Of a DNA stretch of 64,000 bases, positions 1 through 12,063 are shown in pieces. Position 1 is the first letter of the stretch; each line of letters opens with the position of its first letter. Source of the DNA: Spirogloea muscicola (Eukaryota > Streptophyta > Zygnematophyceae > Spirogloeales > Spirogloeaceae); assembly GCA_009602725.1 (NCBI GenBank), contig WELB01000023.1:340111-404110 (forward strand). Direction: 5' to 3'. Both the position numbers and the translations under genes were made by a program. Under the pieces are notes generated by a model. That model ran no database searches and was not told the origin of the DNA. It was given only the letters and a program-made list of their open reading frames with translations.

Positions 1-2275
1 CGGCGGCGGCGAGGGGGCGGCCGCGAACGATGCGGAGCTGCGCGCCGCGTGGCTGGCGCGCTGCCTGCCGGTGGTCGCCCAGCCGGAGCACGACGTCGCG
101 GCTGGCTTCGGCCTCACGCGCGTGTTCGCCACCTTCCGAGCCGATGCCGCCTGCGACGAGACGCTCTGCGAGCTCGTCCTTGCCTACAAGGTTTGCCGCC
201 GCAGCCGCTGCTGCCCCACCGCCGCCGCCGCCGCCGACCCCCCTCCCGTCCGTCACTCTATCTCGGCACCAGCACGCTCGTCGCAGCACATTACATCTCT
301 ACATTGCATCATCGTGCTGCGACAGGGCCAGTCTGGACGGCAGCCATTGCCAGCTCCGACTCTTGCATTCGGCTCCTCTGTTCACAAGCAGACGAGGGCG
401 TCCCTCATCCAGCAGCGCCAGTCAATGATGCTCTGTGGGTCATGATGCACCCATAACAGCCATGGCAGGGCTCGTCTTTGGGCGGCTGGTCGCTGCGGGC
501 AACGTGGCGCAGGCTGCGCAACTTCTCAGGCCCTGCATTGACTGCGTCTTGAACGAGCGCGCCCTGCTCCAGGGCGAGGCGAGCTACAGCCGGACCGACC
601 CTTACCACGTGAATCACTTCGCCACGCTCTTCTATATGTCGTTCAATCGCCTCGTGTGCGTCCCTCGTACGCCCGTGTCTGGTCCTTCCACCTCGTTGTC
701 CACGGTCTCCTCTGGGTTTAGGTTCAGGATTTGAGCTTTACGTTCAGTTGAGCGCAACACAGTGTCTTGATTGTGGCAGTCATCTCATCTCTGTCGTTGC
801 TGCACACATATGCTCACTGATGGCAATCTCCCCGGCCCGGCAGGAGTCCTTACCGCGGCAAGCTCAATCTGCAGATTCGGTAGGACGGCTGACCTGGACT
901 ACGTTACGCTCACGGACGTGAGGCTGCACGAAACAGCAGCTGGAGGCCAGCCATGGCGCAGCTTGCGCACGCGGGACCACGCGGGGACGCAAACGTGGTC
1001 ACAGGGGAACAAGGGCAACCTCCTCAACTGGCTGTCCCTCTTCTACCACTACCAGGAGGACATCCCCTACGATGTTTGCCAGGTGCGCTAAGGAACCGCC
1101 TAGGCTGCCCGAGAGGGACTCCGTCGCGTGAGGAGGAGAATATTGTTGTCATGTGGAACCCTTGACCTTGATACTTGGCAGGATACAATCGTAATGATCC
1201 TGTGCCTCCTCATAAGTGTGCTGCCCATCGGCACAGTCACAAGCTTCATCTTCAGATGTACTGCGAGCCGTGGCATGCATGACATTCCAACCTTGTGTAA
1301 TCTCAACCATGCGCCCTCCGGACCCTTAGGTATGACAGACCCTTATGGAAAGCTCTGGGAAGGGTTTGATTAGTGGAGAGGCTTGGTTGATGGCCGTTCT
1401 TACATTTGCTTGAGGAGCGAGTGCAGAAGATGGGCGACCGGCCAATCATCTACATCAATACAGCAAACCACCTGATGGGTGAGAGGAACAACAACCCCGG
1501 GCTACCCTTGCAATTATGGAGTGACTATGTCATCATGGACGGCGGTGTGGAGGAAGCTGAGGCGTTCGCCCGCAACCACATTCCACAGAAGCCTGTCTTG
1601 TGGGCACCATGGCATGGCAGCTGTGGCTGGCCTCCCTTTGCAAGGCCGCGGCAGAAGGCGTGCAGAGCCACCTGTTGTCGAAAGCTCTTGACTTGACGTA
1701 TGTAGTTGTTTTGCTTGGTGGCCCGCTTTTGCAGCCTCCATATGTGATCAGAGCTGCTTGACCACCGCAGTCCCCATACTAGAATCTGGTGGACATAGTT
1801 GAGGTGGTACGAAGCTTACACTGCATATGGGTGCCATGGCTTTCAGTATTGAGACATTACTTGGCAGAATGGGCGGGGTGGAGGTGGGTGAGACAGCAAT
1901 GGCCATCACCTTATGCTGACAGGGAAAGAAAGACCTTGAAACTGCAGGAGTTTGCTACATGTACAATGTTGCAGAGTGCACATAGAAGTAGCCCTTCAGC
2001 ATACATGCTATGAGAGTCTACTGTAGGTCTGTACAAAGAATGTGCAAGAAAGAGACATGTACAGGATTTTCGAGGTGGCTAATGGAAGCTTTGATAACCA
2101 TCCTCCCTACCTACTGTGAACAAGGGGTTGCGGACTTGGAACCAGCTTTAACCTTGACCTGGACGAGCATTTGGGAGGCCGGCAGCTCCGGGACTGTACA
2201 CCTGCTGTGTTTTTGGAGCTTGTTCCTTCTCGTATGTACAGGCTGGCCGCTTGCTTCTGCCACCACGAGCGCTGA
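1..2275 (+). CDS. 3' part of an unrecognised conserved-looking multi-exon gene (5' end outside window)
   Basis: I do not recognise this gene. Coding-looking blocks on + are: about 2-189, ending LCELVLAYK before a GT; about 450-655, with a run ending FYMSFNRLV; about 844-1082, containing NLLNWLSLFYHYQEDIPYD; about 1406-1580, containing RPIIYINTANHLMGERNNN and GGVEEAEAFARNHIP; about 2060-2110, containing IFEVANGSFDNHPPY; and about 2138-2275, containing FNLDLDEHLGGRQLRD and ending CHHER-stop. The blocks change frame and are separated by GT...AG intervals, as in an intron-rich gene. No signal peptide or membrane segment is visible in the part present. Exon joins between 655 and 2060 are uncertain, and the stop at 2273-2275 is provisional. 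The gene converges on the RCC1-type gene, with stops about 280 bp apart. The block near 190-450 holds a (CCG)n run, and TTTAGGG-like sequence lies at 715-735, both in putative introns. Confidence 0.45.
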
Positions 2276-2557
2276 CTGCAACCTGCAATCAGACGCTGCT
2301 TGTGGCAGTGCCAGCAGCTTGGGATTGCCCATCTGCAGAGGCAGCACCAAGAAGCGAGCAAGTGTTAACTACAAAGGTAATGCAGTCTGCTAAGGATTAT
2401 TGTACAATGCATGGAGAGCTTCCTCAGCTGAACAAGGAGGTGGCGTGCCTCTTCCTGCTGAGCTGCCGAAGGACATCTCAGAGGGCAGAGGACATATATA
2501 CAGAGCGACTGAATTGCCAAGCCGTAGTTGCACAGTACAGCGGCGGCGCACCAAGGA

Positions 2558-5500
2558 TCAACGAAGGAGGCAGAGGCCGTCCACGGGTTGTGGCGACGCG
2601 AGCTGCGTGGCACCGCCAGCCAGCTCTGCCCCCAGCTGGCCCTTGGTCCCGGCGCCGCAGGCTAGGACTCGGCCGTGCTGTGTCAACAGCAGGCAGTGTG
2701 CGTCGTAGCTTGCAAACTTGGTCGCCGACGCCTGCACGATACGTTCGCCCGCCAGCAGCCCGATGGGCCGCATTCGCCGCGGCCGTGCCACGTCCGGGCC
2801 ATCCTCGCCCTCTTCCCCTCCACCATCTCCTGCCGCACCGCCGCCGTCGCCGACCTCTCCGCCGCCATGCTCCTGCTGCCTCACATTTAGAGGTTGAGAG
2901 AGGCTGCCATTGACAGCCAATACTACGCGCTTCTAAACAGGTGTTAAGTCCCTGGCATCTAGTATCACATTTGTCATCGCAACTGGCTCACGAAAATCAG
3001 GTCCACCTGGAAATGGGTCTTAGAGCGTACACGTATTGAAGGGGTCTGTGCAAGCAAAGATACAAAGCCAACAAGAGTGCCTCACCGCGTCCAGCAAGTC
3101 CTCGCCGTCATCTTCGCCGTGGCCCAGGCATGTAGAGTCATTACACCCGAATGACCACACCTCGCCTTCCGCCGACAGCACGAACGTGGTGTAGTCACCA
3201 GCGGAGACGTGCACAGCAGGCACACCCACGAGGCTTGCGACGACCTTGGGCACCACCTCGTAGTCAGTCAGCCCGTGGCCCAGGCACCCATGCCTGCATG
3301 TAAAGGACGGGTCAGAAGGCCTCACTCAAACGACAAGCTTGTGCAGGAACAAGCAGCTGGAGCAGGCAAGGTGTTGCCATAACGACATTGCCACCACATA
3401 CAGCAGTGACTTCCAAGATATGTGGCTCCCCATGGTCTGCTCTTCCAGTAGGTCCATGACTTGTTACTACCTCATTGGTCTTCTTGTTCTTCCGAGTGTT
3501 AGATTTCAGCTTTGCAGGCCTGGCCAGGAGCATGCAGCATACCAATGCTGCAGCAAATTGCTTGTGCCCAAGGTGGTTAGGTGGCTAAGGAGGAGGAGGC
3601 ACACCTGCCCCAGCCCCAGGTGCAGATGCGGCCATCAGCACCGAGAGCCGCGGCATGCCAGGCGCCGGCAGCCAATGCAACCGGCTGGAAGCCAATCGTG
3701 CGGAACTCTGCAATCTCTCGCGGTGCCCGCTCGTCTGTCCGTGTGCCATGACCGAGCTTGCCACCGAGGCCGCATCCCAAAGAAAACACCCGCCTGAGTG
3801 CACCGTACTTGTCAAGGCCGATTCAGGCTACAGTCACTGTGCAGTCTCTAAGTGAAGTCTCTAAGCGAGTACCGGCTCCTTCATGTGTCAGCAAGGGCCC
3901 CACAGAATGATGACCAGGCACAGTCAGTGTCGTCATGGCGAGACAGGCAATGGTCCAAGTCACACCTGTCGTGAGTGAGGACCATGAGGTAGCAGTAGCC
4001 TGCTGCAACCTGCACAACTGGGCAGCCATCGAGCGGGCCACCTAGTAGGTGCGGCGTGCGGTCGTCAACGTTGGTATGGTGGCCCAGGCGCTCGCCGGCA
4101 CCCCACGAAAGCGTGTACACGCGGCCCTCCCGCGACAGCACCGCTGTGAAGAAGTTGCCGAGCGCCACCTGGCGCCACCGTGCGGACAGCCCCACAAGGT
4201 GCGGAGCCTGAGTAGCCGCACATCCTATGGCTGACGCCAGTGGCTATTGCTGGCTTTGGACTGGTCGTGGCAGAGCCGCTGCCAGCTGTGCCGACAAGGT
4301 GCCTGGGAGCACCCACCTGAACGACAAAGATGCCAGCCAGCGACTCGACGAGGGTGGGCGTGGCAACAGCACGCGGCGAAGCAGCCGCGTACTCGGCCTC
4401 GCCATAGCAGTCCTTGCCGAACATGTACACGGCGCCGCACTCGGTGACGACCATGCTCCGGCTCTTGGCCGCCGCCACGTGCGTTGCTCGGTGGCCCTGC
4501 AGCCCACTGTGGCAGGCACGGCAATAGCTGGCGGGCTCGGAGAGGAGCATGGGCGGAAGCTCGACATCCGACACCGCAGCTACAGCACTGGGCGCCGCGG
4601 TGGCGGCGGAGGCAAGGCAGGTACCAGATGACGTGGGGCCGCGCCTCGTTCTCGCGCCCGCCGTGTCCGAGCTGCCCGTGGGCACCTGCGCCAAAGGAGA
4701 GCACGGCGCCGGACGAAGCTGCGGCGAGGCTGTGGCCGGCCCCTGCAACGACCTGCGGCGCCCCGCGCCGGTAGGCAGCCTCGCCTGCAGCCAGATACGC
4801 CAGCACACGCTTCCATGACCCCCCGCACCGCGTCCGTAAGTCGTCTTGGTCCTGCAGCACGCTCTCAAGCCCAGCCGCCGGCATTGCAGTCAGTTGCCAA
4901 CCATGCTGCAGCATCCTCGCGGCTTTTGCCTGGCTGATCGTGACTCAGACCGCATGCATGCACGGTGGAGAGCCTGCCGGCGGCCGCAAGGCCTCCCTCA
5001 ACTGGGCGGGTGCTGCCAAATGCTCCCGGCTGGCTAGCTGGAGTCGCGGTGCATGGCGCCCAATTGGGTGGGAGATACAGGTGGCTGCCAAGCGATACCT
5101 GCGGCGGCATGGTGGCGAAACACGGCCGCCGATTGCACATGTCCAGCGCCGCGACCTCCGGCAGGGGCAGCGCGGCATCCGGCGGGAAGTGCGCAGGCCG
5201 GTGGAAGTACGTGCATGTCGCCTGCGAGGAGCCAGGCATTTGAGCCCAATTGAGCTACAGATTCCAGTCGTTGGTGTGGGCGTCCCAAGCAATGCCGGAT
5301 GCTGGCCATGGAGCCGTCGTACCGGCAATGCCTCGCATGCTCATCAAAGGCAAGGGCGCTGTGGGCAACAGGCACCGGGCCACGAATGTGACCCCACTGT
5401 TACTGCTGAATTTGAAGGCAGTAATGTCGATAAGAACGGATGTTGCGAATACATAGTGGCCAATTGCGTCTCACCTCAAGTCGTGCGAGGTCAGCGGAGC

Positions 5501-5867
5501 CCAGGGAGCCGCCGCCGAGGACGTGGAGGACGAGGGAGGGGTCGGCGGCCAGCGCAAAGTCGCCGGCCTCGCGGTGGCCGCGCCAGGCCCGCTTGCGGCC
5601 CGGCGGCTCCGAGGGCCCCGCCGCCCATTCGAGCTCCCCGGGCGGCGCCAGGCGCAATTGGAGCTGCAGGCCGGAGCCTCCGCCGGCGGCCGCCNGCGGC
5701 GGCGGCGGCGGCGCCGGGATGGGGTCCTCCATAGCAGAGGCCCCAGCCCCTGTGCTGCTTCCGGAGCTCGGGGAAGCCTGCCCCATCATCTTCCCCTCCC
5801 TCCCTCCTCCCTCTCCTCCCTCCTCCTCCCCCCTTTCTCCCCTCCTCCCCTCCTCCTCCCTCTCCAA
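2558..5867 (-). CDS. F-box-like / RCC1-repeat protein (plant At3g26100 type)
   Basis: This is a beta-propeller protein of the plant RCC1 family with an N-terminal F-box-like segment, so an adaptor or chromatin/ubiquitin role is possible; its substrate is unknown. Exon blocks on the minus strand are about 5867-5477, 5240-5090, 4900-4610, 4570-4225, 4200-3965, 3790-3590, 3290-3085 and 2860-2558. The F-box-like part reads DPSLVLHVLGGGSLGSADLA and continues in the next block as CTYFHRPAHFPPDAALPLPE then VAALDMC. RCGGSWKRVLAYLAAGEAA follows, and then RCC1 repeats such as VVAGAGHSLAAASSG, SFGAGAHGQLGHG, FSLGCGLGGKLGHG, SAGDYTTFVLSAEGEVWSFG and CGAGTKGQLGAEL. It ends VDGLCLLR-stop. That order (F-box-like, GGSWK linker, propeller) matches the plant family. 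The start is uncertain: the open frame runs into a GA-rich simple repeat, and ATGs at 5787-5789 or 5730-5732 are better candidates. The n at 5695 falls in a Pro/Gly-rich stretch of exon 1. Confidence 0.8.
5695..5695. other. single n: assembly-gap placeholder in RCC1 exon 1
   Basis: One n lies inside a (CGG)n run coding for Pro/Gly. The true length of the missing DNA cannot be told from the window. Confidence 0.7.
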
Positions 5868-5935
5868 CCTCCTCCTCTCCTCCCCTCCTCCCTCCCTCCC
5901 CTCCTCACCTCCTCCCTCCCTCCTCCCTCCGAGTC
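5785..5935. repeat. CTCC/CTCCC polypyrimidine tract
   Basis: About 150 bp consist almost entirely of C and T on the + strand (GGAGG on the gene strand). It lies at the 5' end of the RCC1-type gene, where GA-rich tracts are common in core promoters or 5' UTRs. It keeps a Glu/Gly-rich frame open that is probably not translated. Confidence 0.85.
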
Positions 5936-5939
5936 AGGC

Positions 5940-7130
5940 GCCGACACCATGGCGCCACCCCCGCCCTCCCTCCTCCCCCCTCATCGCTGCGGGGCTTGCG
6001 GAGCCTCCCGGCCCATTGTCGGGCGCCCGGCAACCAAGACGGCAAGGATGCCCCCGATCGGGCGGCCGTGGAGGCCCTGCCGACCGGCGCCGGGGCTGAC
6101 GGCTCTCCACTTCACGGTCCCAAGCTTCACGCAGTGCACTTGCGTCAGGCCTTGTCGTGCCGTGGCTGCTGCTGCTTCGTGATCCATCCTCCCCCTGTGC
6201 TGACATGACATCTTCAGGCCCCTCTGTAGCTGCTAAACGCTTGTCGGCCCCTCCGAACCCTTGTCAATTCTTTTTGGGCTGGCTTATCACAGCCCTCTTG
6301 TTGGGCTGGCTTATCACAGCCCTTGCCCCCATTTGGAGTGCCACTTCTTTCTTCTGGGTCTTGTCGGGGTGCCATCTTGTCCAGCTTCAACGTTACTCCG
6401 ACTTGCGCTGCTGACTCGGGTCACTCAGCTCCCCTTCGCTGTAGTCCCTTGCATAGCTGTGTGGTGTTGGCGCCTTCCGCCACTATGGACCTTGTTCGGT
6501 CCTTGCTTCACAATGTATTTCGAATCGGCCACGCTTTCATATCATGCACACCGCGCGCCTTCTCTCTTATTCTAAGCTGGCCATTGATAGCCCCCAGCCC
6601 CTTGGAAGAGCTCGCTTCTTCTACTGTGCGGCGGAATGGCGCTCCCAGCGGCGCTGCCGATCTCCCCTTAGCTCGCTCCAGCGAAAGAAATTGGCTCTTC
6701 CAAAGGGGGCGAGGCTGTGAAAAGCCAGCCCGAAAGAGCGAGAGTCTTTTCCAGTAGAGGGCGATGGCTGTGATTGGCCAGCCCAGGAAATAACAAAAGT
6801 TCGAAGGGTCCAGAGAAGCGCTTAAGCACACAGTGAACTATCCAGTGGGTGCTCAACTTTCTTTGCCTGTCGAGCAGCCGCAGATCAGATCAGCTGGTCT
6901 CTGGGTACCTGGTTCCCTGTCTGTAGCCAGAGGCCGCAGCCAAAGCGCGACCAGCATGCAGATGCAAAGCGTGTGCCATTGACCGCTGAGCAACACTGAC
7001 ATGCACATGCAAGTACAGCGCTCAGAGCTACGGCCCATATGAGAGCTCCTTAGCTCCTGTATTGAGTACATGGGTTGATGGCCGCAAAGGGCTGCATCTC
7101 TGCATGGCCAGTGCAGGCCCAATCAAACTT
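5940..7130. repeat. LINE 3'-end debris with hairpin modules, both orientations
   Basis: A + oriented tail at 6250-6415 carries two adjacent copies of the hairpin GGGCTGGCTTATCACAGCCC (6279-6298 and about 6302-6321), then a degenerate C-terminal 'LRLLTR' remnant near 6395-6410. At 6548-6575 is a piece of the CATGC..CCGCGCGCCTTCTCTC module. From about 6690 to 6960 the minus strand carries two hairpin copies (near 6710 and 6765) and the decayed LINE C-terminus (Leu-rich, then LRPLATDREPGT). From 7130 to 8136 I see no gene and no clear repeat. Confidence 0.7.
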
Positions 7131-8136
7131 TTGAGCTAAAGTGCGTACTTCTCATATGGGTTTCATAAGTACGGCCTATTGATTTGAAACTTTTGAGCTT
7201 CACTTCAGCTTTCATCGACTCAAGGGCACAGCCTCGCCGTAGACCTCTGTACTAGATCGGAATGCTTCCCTTTGGACATCTCTCACACTGGCGGACGCAA
7301 ATAAGCAGTGAAAAAGCAAGTGATACAGAGCAGTGAAGATGCTGCTATTTATGGCTGTTGGTCTTCAGTCATCCTTAATCAGCAGGCATATGCATGTTAT
7401 GCATGTTCGTTGTTGGAGTTGCTGACAATCGAGATGCACACATGACTTGTCAATAGATTACAACATTGCTAACTTCAACCCCTAATCCACTATGATTCAT
7501 TAATACTGGAATGAGGCAGTACCTCGTGCATGAATACCATGGAAGCATTCAATGGTATAAGCTTCAGAGACTGAATGAGCTGCCTTTATCTTATATTTGC
7601 AGGCTGCTGCAATGAGATCCTTGTTCCTTGTCAATCTGCTCACGTACCAATGCTTCATACTTGACTCCGCGTTCTTTTCCAACCTAGCAAGGACATTTAG
7701 TGCCCTAGAGCCTGGTACTTACGATCTAGATACAGTTCCTATCTTTTACGAACTCCGACTTTATTTGACCACTCAAACCTAAATGACTTCTTGCCAGCTA
7801 TCCACCTTCCCTCTGCCATGGAAGGTCATTAGCTCACATGTTGCTGTATACCCATGCAAGTCCAGACTACTATGCTGGCTGCAAGGTGTTTCACCAAATG
7901 AAGACCGAATAGTTTGGCAGGAAAGGGGGAGAGTCAGGGCTAAGCCAGTTGGTCTAAGGGCCACTGGCCAGAGTGGTCAATGGTGATGTCTAAAGCAGTG
8001 ACTCAGGTCGAGCCCCCAAAAGTGTCACTTGAGCTCCCACAAGCCTATAATTGCTACAGCTTAGAGGTTGCACTGTGCAGCCCATGATGGTTGAGCAACC
8101 CTTGGAGAAAATGTGCATGCAACTTGGAGCTTGCAC

Positions 8137-11100
8137 TTACACTCTGCTGATCCTGGATTCTCCTTGCGACTGCACCTTGGAGCTGTCAAAAGAAAATAGT
8201 CGTATGGCATTCCCATAAGCTGCCTCTGCGACTTCGTCTTGTGGCTTGCCCATCAAAGTTGCCACTCTTTTCAAGACCTTCCCCATGAAAGCAAATGGTT
8301 GTCCATATCAGGTAGGGCGATGCCACACTATGCCAGCAAGTCTCAGGTCTTGGTCCCGGTGAACTTATTCTAAAGAGTCTTGTATTATCATGAATTTCCA
8401 ACATTTGAAGCACAAACAATGTCTTCTTCTTTTGTAATCAGAGAACAATTGTCAAAAAATTTTATGCGAGTTTGCATACTTGTCAGGACATACCACTGCC
8501 AGATTGGCTGGAGTATTATATTTAGCTTCAGCTGCATCTGCATCAGACGTTGACTGGTGTCTCCCATTATTGATTCTGCACAGTCACAGAGGCTGCTGAA
8601 AAGTGAAGCACTGGCACCTGCAAACATTGTTTTCTATGCACCATGCGATAGGTTCTTCTTACCCATGCTCCGGCTGTCTGGCCTCTGCTTCTGATTCCTC
8701 TGGTGCTGGGAAAGCATCTGGTGCATCTGTTTCTAGCAGGAGCCTAGTCATTGGTACCTGCAACAAGGATATTGCAATCCTTTGTCAGTTCCTCTTACTG
8801 TTCCCTTTTCTGTTGTCAAGTAAAGTAACAAGTGGATGTAGTCAAGCAGGACATCCTCCGCAAACCAAGAGCCATACACAGGCTGGTATAGTGCATGAGT
8901 GATATATGATATATACACTTGTTGCGAAGTTATTGGGACGTATAGCTTTATTGGCAGGCAGTTATTGAAAGGCAGTTGGAATGCAGACTTAGCTAAAGAC
9001 CTGACACAGGCAAGGATATGTACCGAGAGTGTAAGTCATGTGCCACATGTGCCTTTGACTCAGAGACACATACTCCAAGAATCACTTACTCTGCGCAGTA
9101 TCTGAGATGCTTTCTTTGCTTTCATATGGGTAATGAAACCAGAAAATGAGAAGTATGCCCCTTGCTTGCATAACGAATCAACCATTGCTGCTGAACCCAT
9201 GTATGAGTGTAGTATCAAGCCGGCTGGGAAGTCCCCCAAGGTCCTGGATAGGGGAGAGAGCTGCATATGGAATGTGTCAGTTGCTTTGCAGTGTACTGCA
9301 CTCAACACTCCAGAGTGTCCACCACAAAGCCGTAGGGCTGCCCTGTGTGACTAGAGAAACTGTTCTACAAGATGTAGGCTACCATAGTCTTAGGCAGCAG
9401 GCAGCCTCATATAACGTCCATAAGCACCATATAAAATACACGACCAGGTACAAATTGCCTTCAGAAGTAGAGTACATTCACACCCTGAGGGTCCAACCTA
9501 AGCGTATTCTCCAGGTCGCCATAAGCCCGAACACAGTGGACAGCGACAGGCCTCTTCAACTCCTGTGCTAGTTGTAGCTGTTGGCGCATCACGTCAATCT
9601 GCAAGTAAGCAACTTAAAAGGTATTCAATACAAGGCAACCACATGTACAAGCATAGTGGTAGTGACAGGGGAAACATCGAAGGGTCCAGCAAGAAAGAAG
9701 GCCACTAGTGGAAACTGCAAATTGTCTGTACTGCTTTGAATGCTCATAGGCATCAAATCAGGTCTCTGTTGACTGTGCAAGACTACTTGGAGGATGGCAA
9801 TCACACTTGCTCAGTCAGCAAGTCATCTGACCTGGACGGCAAGGTCTGCTTTCTGCCCTCGAGGGCTTTTGTCAATGCCAACCTGCATCCAAGCATGGCT
9901 CCTTCAGGTGCAATAAGGAGCACACTGCAGCTGTCAACTCAGACATCACCTTCGGAAAATGATTCACATTGTAGCGGTATGTGCACTACTCTCTGCAGTT
10001 CTCCACAGCCTGCCTCTTCCTTTCAGTAATAAGAGTCAGTGTTTGCCAGTGTGCAGTTACCTCACCTACAGCAGCCCCCGGCACTTCCAGAAGCAAGTTC
10101 TTGAGCTTCGCCAACCACGATGATGAGCGATCTTTGACAAACCTGCAGATAACCAACCAGTGCTATGTTCAGTCGCTGTCAGCCCCTTGAAAGTCAACAA
10201 GCGCAGCAGCACATTATTGTAACGGGGGCCTTGTCTAAGCTCAGCACAATATGGCTGACAACGAAGAAAGAACGAGGAGGTGTCAGCAGTAAGCGACTTT
10301 GGTGAATGGCAAGGGGCAGGACCCTCCACCCCCCCCCCCTAATGAGAGGTAGTGTAGCGGGCGGTGTAGCGGGTGTAGCATGCTTGACACTTCATGCTTA
10401 TCTCAGCCAATGCTAAGCACCATCACCAGGGGGCCACAGAAAAGGCGGATGGCAAAGTGCCGTGGCGGTACATACATTGGTGGCTACTAATGTAGCTAAA
10501 GTTGGGCGCATCCTAACAGTTGATGGTCGCTTATGTGAAGAAGCACACAATGTCAACCCGACAATCATAAGGGCGTGCCCGGCTGGAACACTTAGCATCA
10601 CTGTGTGGTTGCTTGACTTCTACTTTCTATACAAGTTCCGCCATCAAGACGGGTGCCACTCCTGCTAAGGCAAGGCGTGAGTGGAGGATAAGTACCAAGG
10701 GTGCAGGCCAAAGGATGGAATAACAGCTTCGTGTCTCTCGCCAAGCTCCCTCACGTGATCCCAGTCGCTCTGCACGTTCCACAACCTTGGTTGCATACAA
10801 TTACCACTCCACTTCTTCGACGTTCCTACTACAATCCCCTACTCTAGTGACCAGACACTGTCCGCTGAGTATTGCTGCAGCTGTGAAGCAGGTCTCGAAA
10901 GTGGACGTCTAAGTGGCCAACGAGCTACAGCACGAATTCTTGGGGTGCAATTAGGCAACAGGCTGTCAAAAGAGATGTAAATGTAATGCTTTACATGACA
11001 CTCGTGGCTCTGTGACATATTGTGTAACGGCAGACCCCTCACTGGCCACAGTCTCGACATGCAAGAGCACAGCCGAAGCCAATAAGGAGGGCTGTCCGAA

Positions 11101-11287
11101 GGCTCCAGCGCACCTCGGAGGTGCCATTGGCGACGAGCCACCTCACTCCCGCCGCGCCAGCATCGGCGAGCAGCCGCTCCAGTTGGCCGCCGAGCCGGGG
11201 ATCCTGAAGGTGGCAGTGGGCGTCGAAGAGGCGCATCGTTGCGAGCTCTGCCACCGGGCCGCCCTCGAGCTGCCGCCGGAACTCCAT
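8137..11287 (-). CDS. TatD-family deoxyribonuclease (TATDN-like metal-dependent hydrolase)
   Basis: A TIM-barrel metallo-hydrolase acting as a DNase in DNA turnover or repair is expected from the family. Nine exons on the minus strand join in phase: 11236-11114, 10769-10696, 10142-10061, 9882-9832, 9598-9484, 9223-9090, 8757-8663, 8575-8494 and 8277-8137, giving 298 residues from the ATG at 11234-11236. A longer in-frame start at 11287 is possible. Family motifs in order are LFDAHCHLQDPRL (metal-binding HxH), VIPSFGLHPWY, GAAVGEVGIDKSPRG (metal Glu then Asp), ELKRPVAVHCVRA, LILHSYMGSAAMV, GAYFSFSGFIT, RLLLETDAPDAFP (catalytic Asp) and the C-terminal YGNAIRLFSF. All active-site residues are present and the length is typical, so the gene looks intact. 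The last acceptor (AAG) is slightly unusual. Two MITEs lie 200-820 bp upstream of the start. Confidence 0.92.
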
Positions 11288-11485
11288 TTACGCGACGTCG
11301 GCCGCCACCATGCCGCTACGCCACCGACGCCGCCGCCGCCGCTGCTGCCGCCGCAGCCTCGGGAGGCGCAGTCGCCGGAGGCGCCATTGGCAACTTGGGG
11401 CCGCCACTTGGCGTGCCAAATGAGGAATGAAGTCTTTTCCTCTATACCGAGTTGAAGGAAGGGAGGGAATGCTCTCGTGGTGTAA

Positions 11486-11915
11486 GGGCCAATTTACACC
11501 GGGACGGACGGACGGACGCTGGCGTCCGCCCCGTTGGGGGCGAGGACGCGGCCACGGAGGCCGAGGCCGCCTGCACGTGCAGGTCCGTATTTGAGATCTC
11601 GTGTATTGAAGGGTGAGGGGTGCCAGCTGTCCCTTTCCGGGCAGGCCGAAAAGGGGTTGGACGAGGGAGAGGGGAGGGGGTGGACGGAACTGGCCCCTCC
11701 TCGGGAGGTGGTGCCAATTCCGTCCGCCCTCGTGGCAAACGCGCGCGTTTCCGCCTGAAACGCGCCCCAAAAGCCGTCCTAGTCAGCGCCGATGTGGCGC
11801 CTCCGTGGCGCGCGTCCGCGTCCGGGCGCGCAGGCTGTGTAAAGCCGGGCGTTCCATACACCGCGCGACACGTACCCCTCCGTCCGTCCGTCCGTCCCGA
11901 GGTGTAAATTGGCCC
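11486..11915. mobile_element. MITE 1 (430 bp), PIF/Harbinger-like by TSD
   Basis: Terminal inverted repeats begin GGGCCAATTTACACCGG and continue with GACGGACGGACG; the right end is the reverse complement apart from one base. It is flanked by TAA at 11483-11485 and TAA at 11916-11918, a 3-bp target duplication. There is no coding capacity. A 3-bp TWA duplication with G-rich TIRs suggests PIF/Harbinger, but the superfamily is an inference. Confidence 0.85.
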
Positions 11916-11918
11916 TAA

Positions 11919-12060
11919 GGGCCAATTTACACCGGGACGGACGGACGCAAATTGACCTCTAGTTAGCCTCTACTTGGCAAGACTTTGACCCCAGACGCTC
12001 CATACACCGCGTGACACGTACCCCGCGGCGGCGTCCATCCGTCCCGGTGTAAATCGGCCC
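11919..12060. mobile_element. MITE 2 (142 bp), shorter relative of MITE 1 inserted next to it
   Basis: It starts GGGCCAATTTACACCGG and ends with the matching inverted repeat (one base differs: AAATCGGCCC). TAA flanks are at 11916-11918, shared with MITE 1, and 12061-12063. Its right subterminal sequence (CCATACACCGCGTGACACGT) nearly matches that of MITE 1, so it looks like an internal-deletion derivative of the same family. Confidence 0.85.
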
Positions 12061-12063
12061 TAA

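Noticed and set aside
2251-2913. 220-codon + frame
   Set aside because: It lies antisense to the last RCC1 exon, in GC-rich sequence, and has no motifs. The minus strand carries clear RCC1 repeats.
5440-6182. Pro/Ser-rich + frames of 219 codons
   Set aside because: They come from the CTCC simple repeat and from antisense of RCC1 exon 1.
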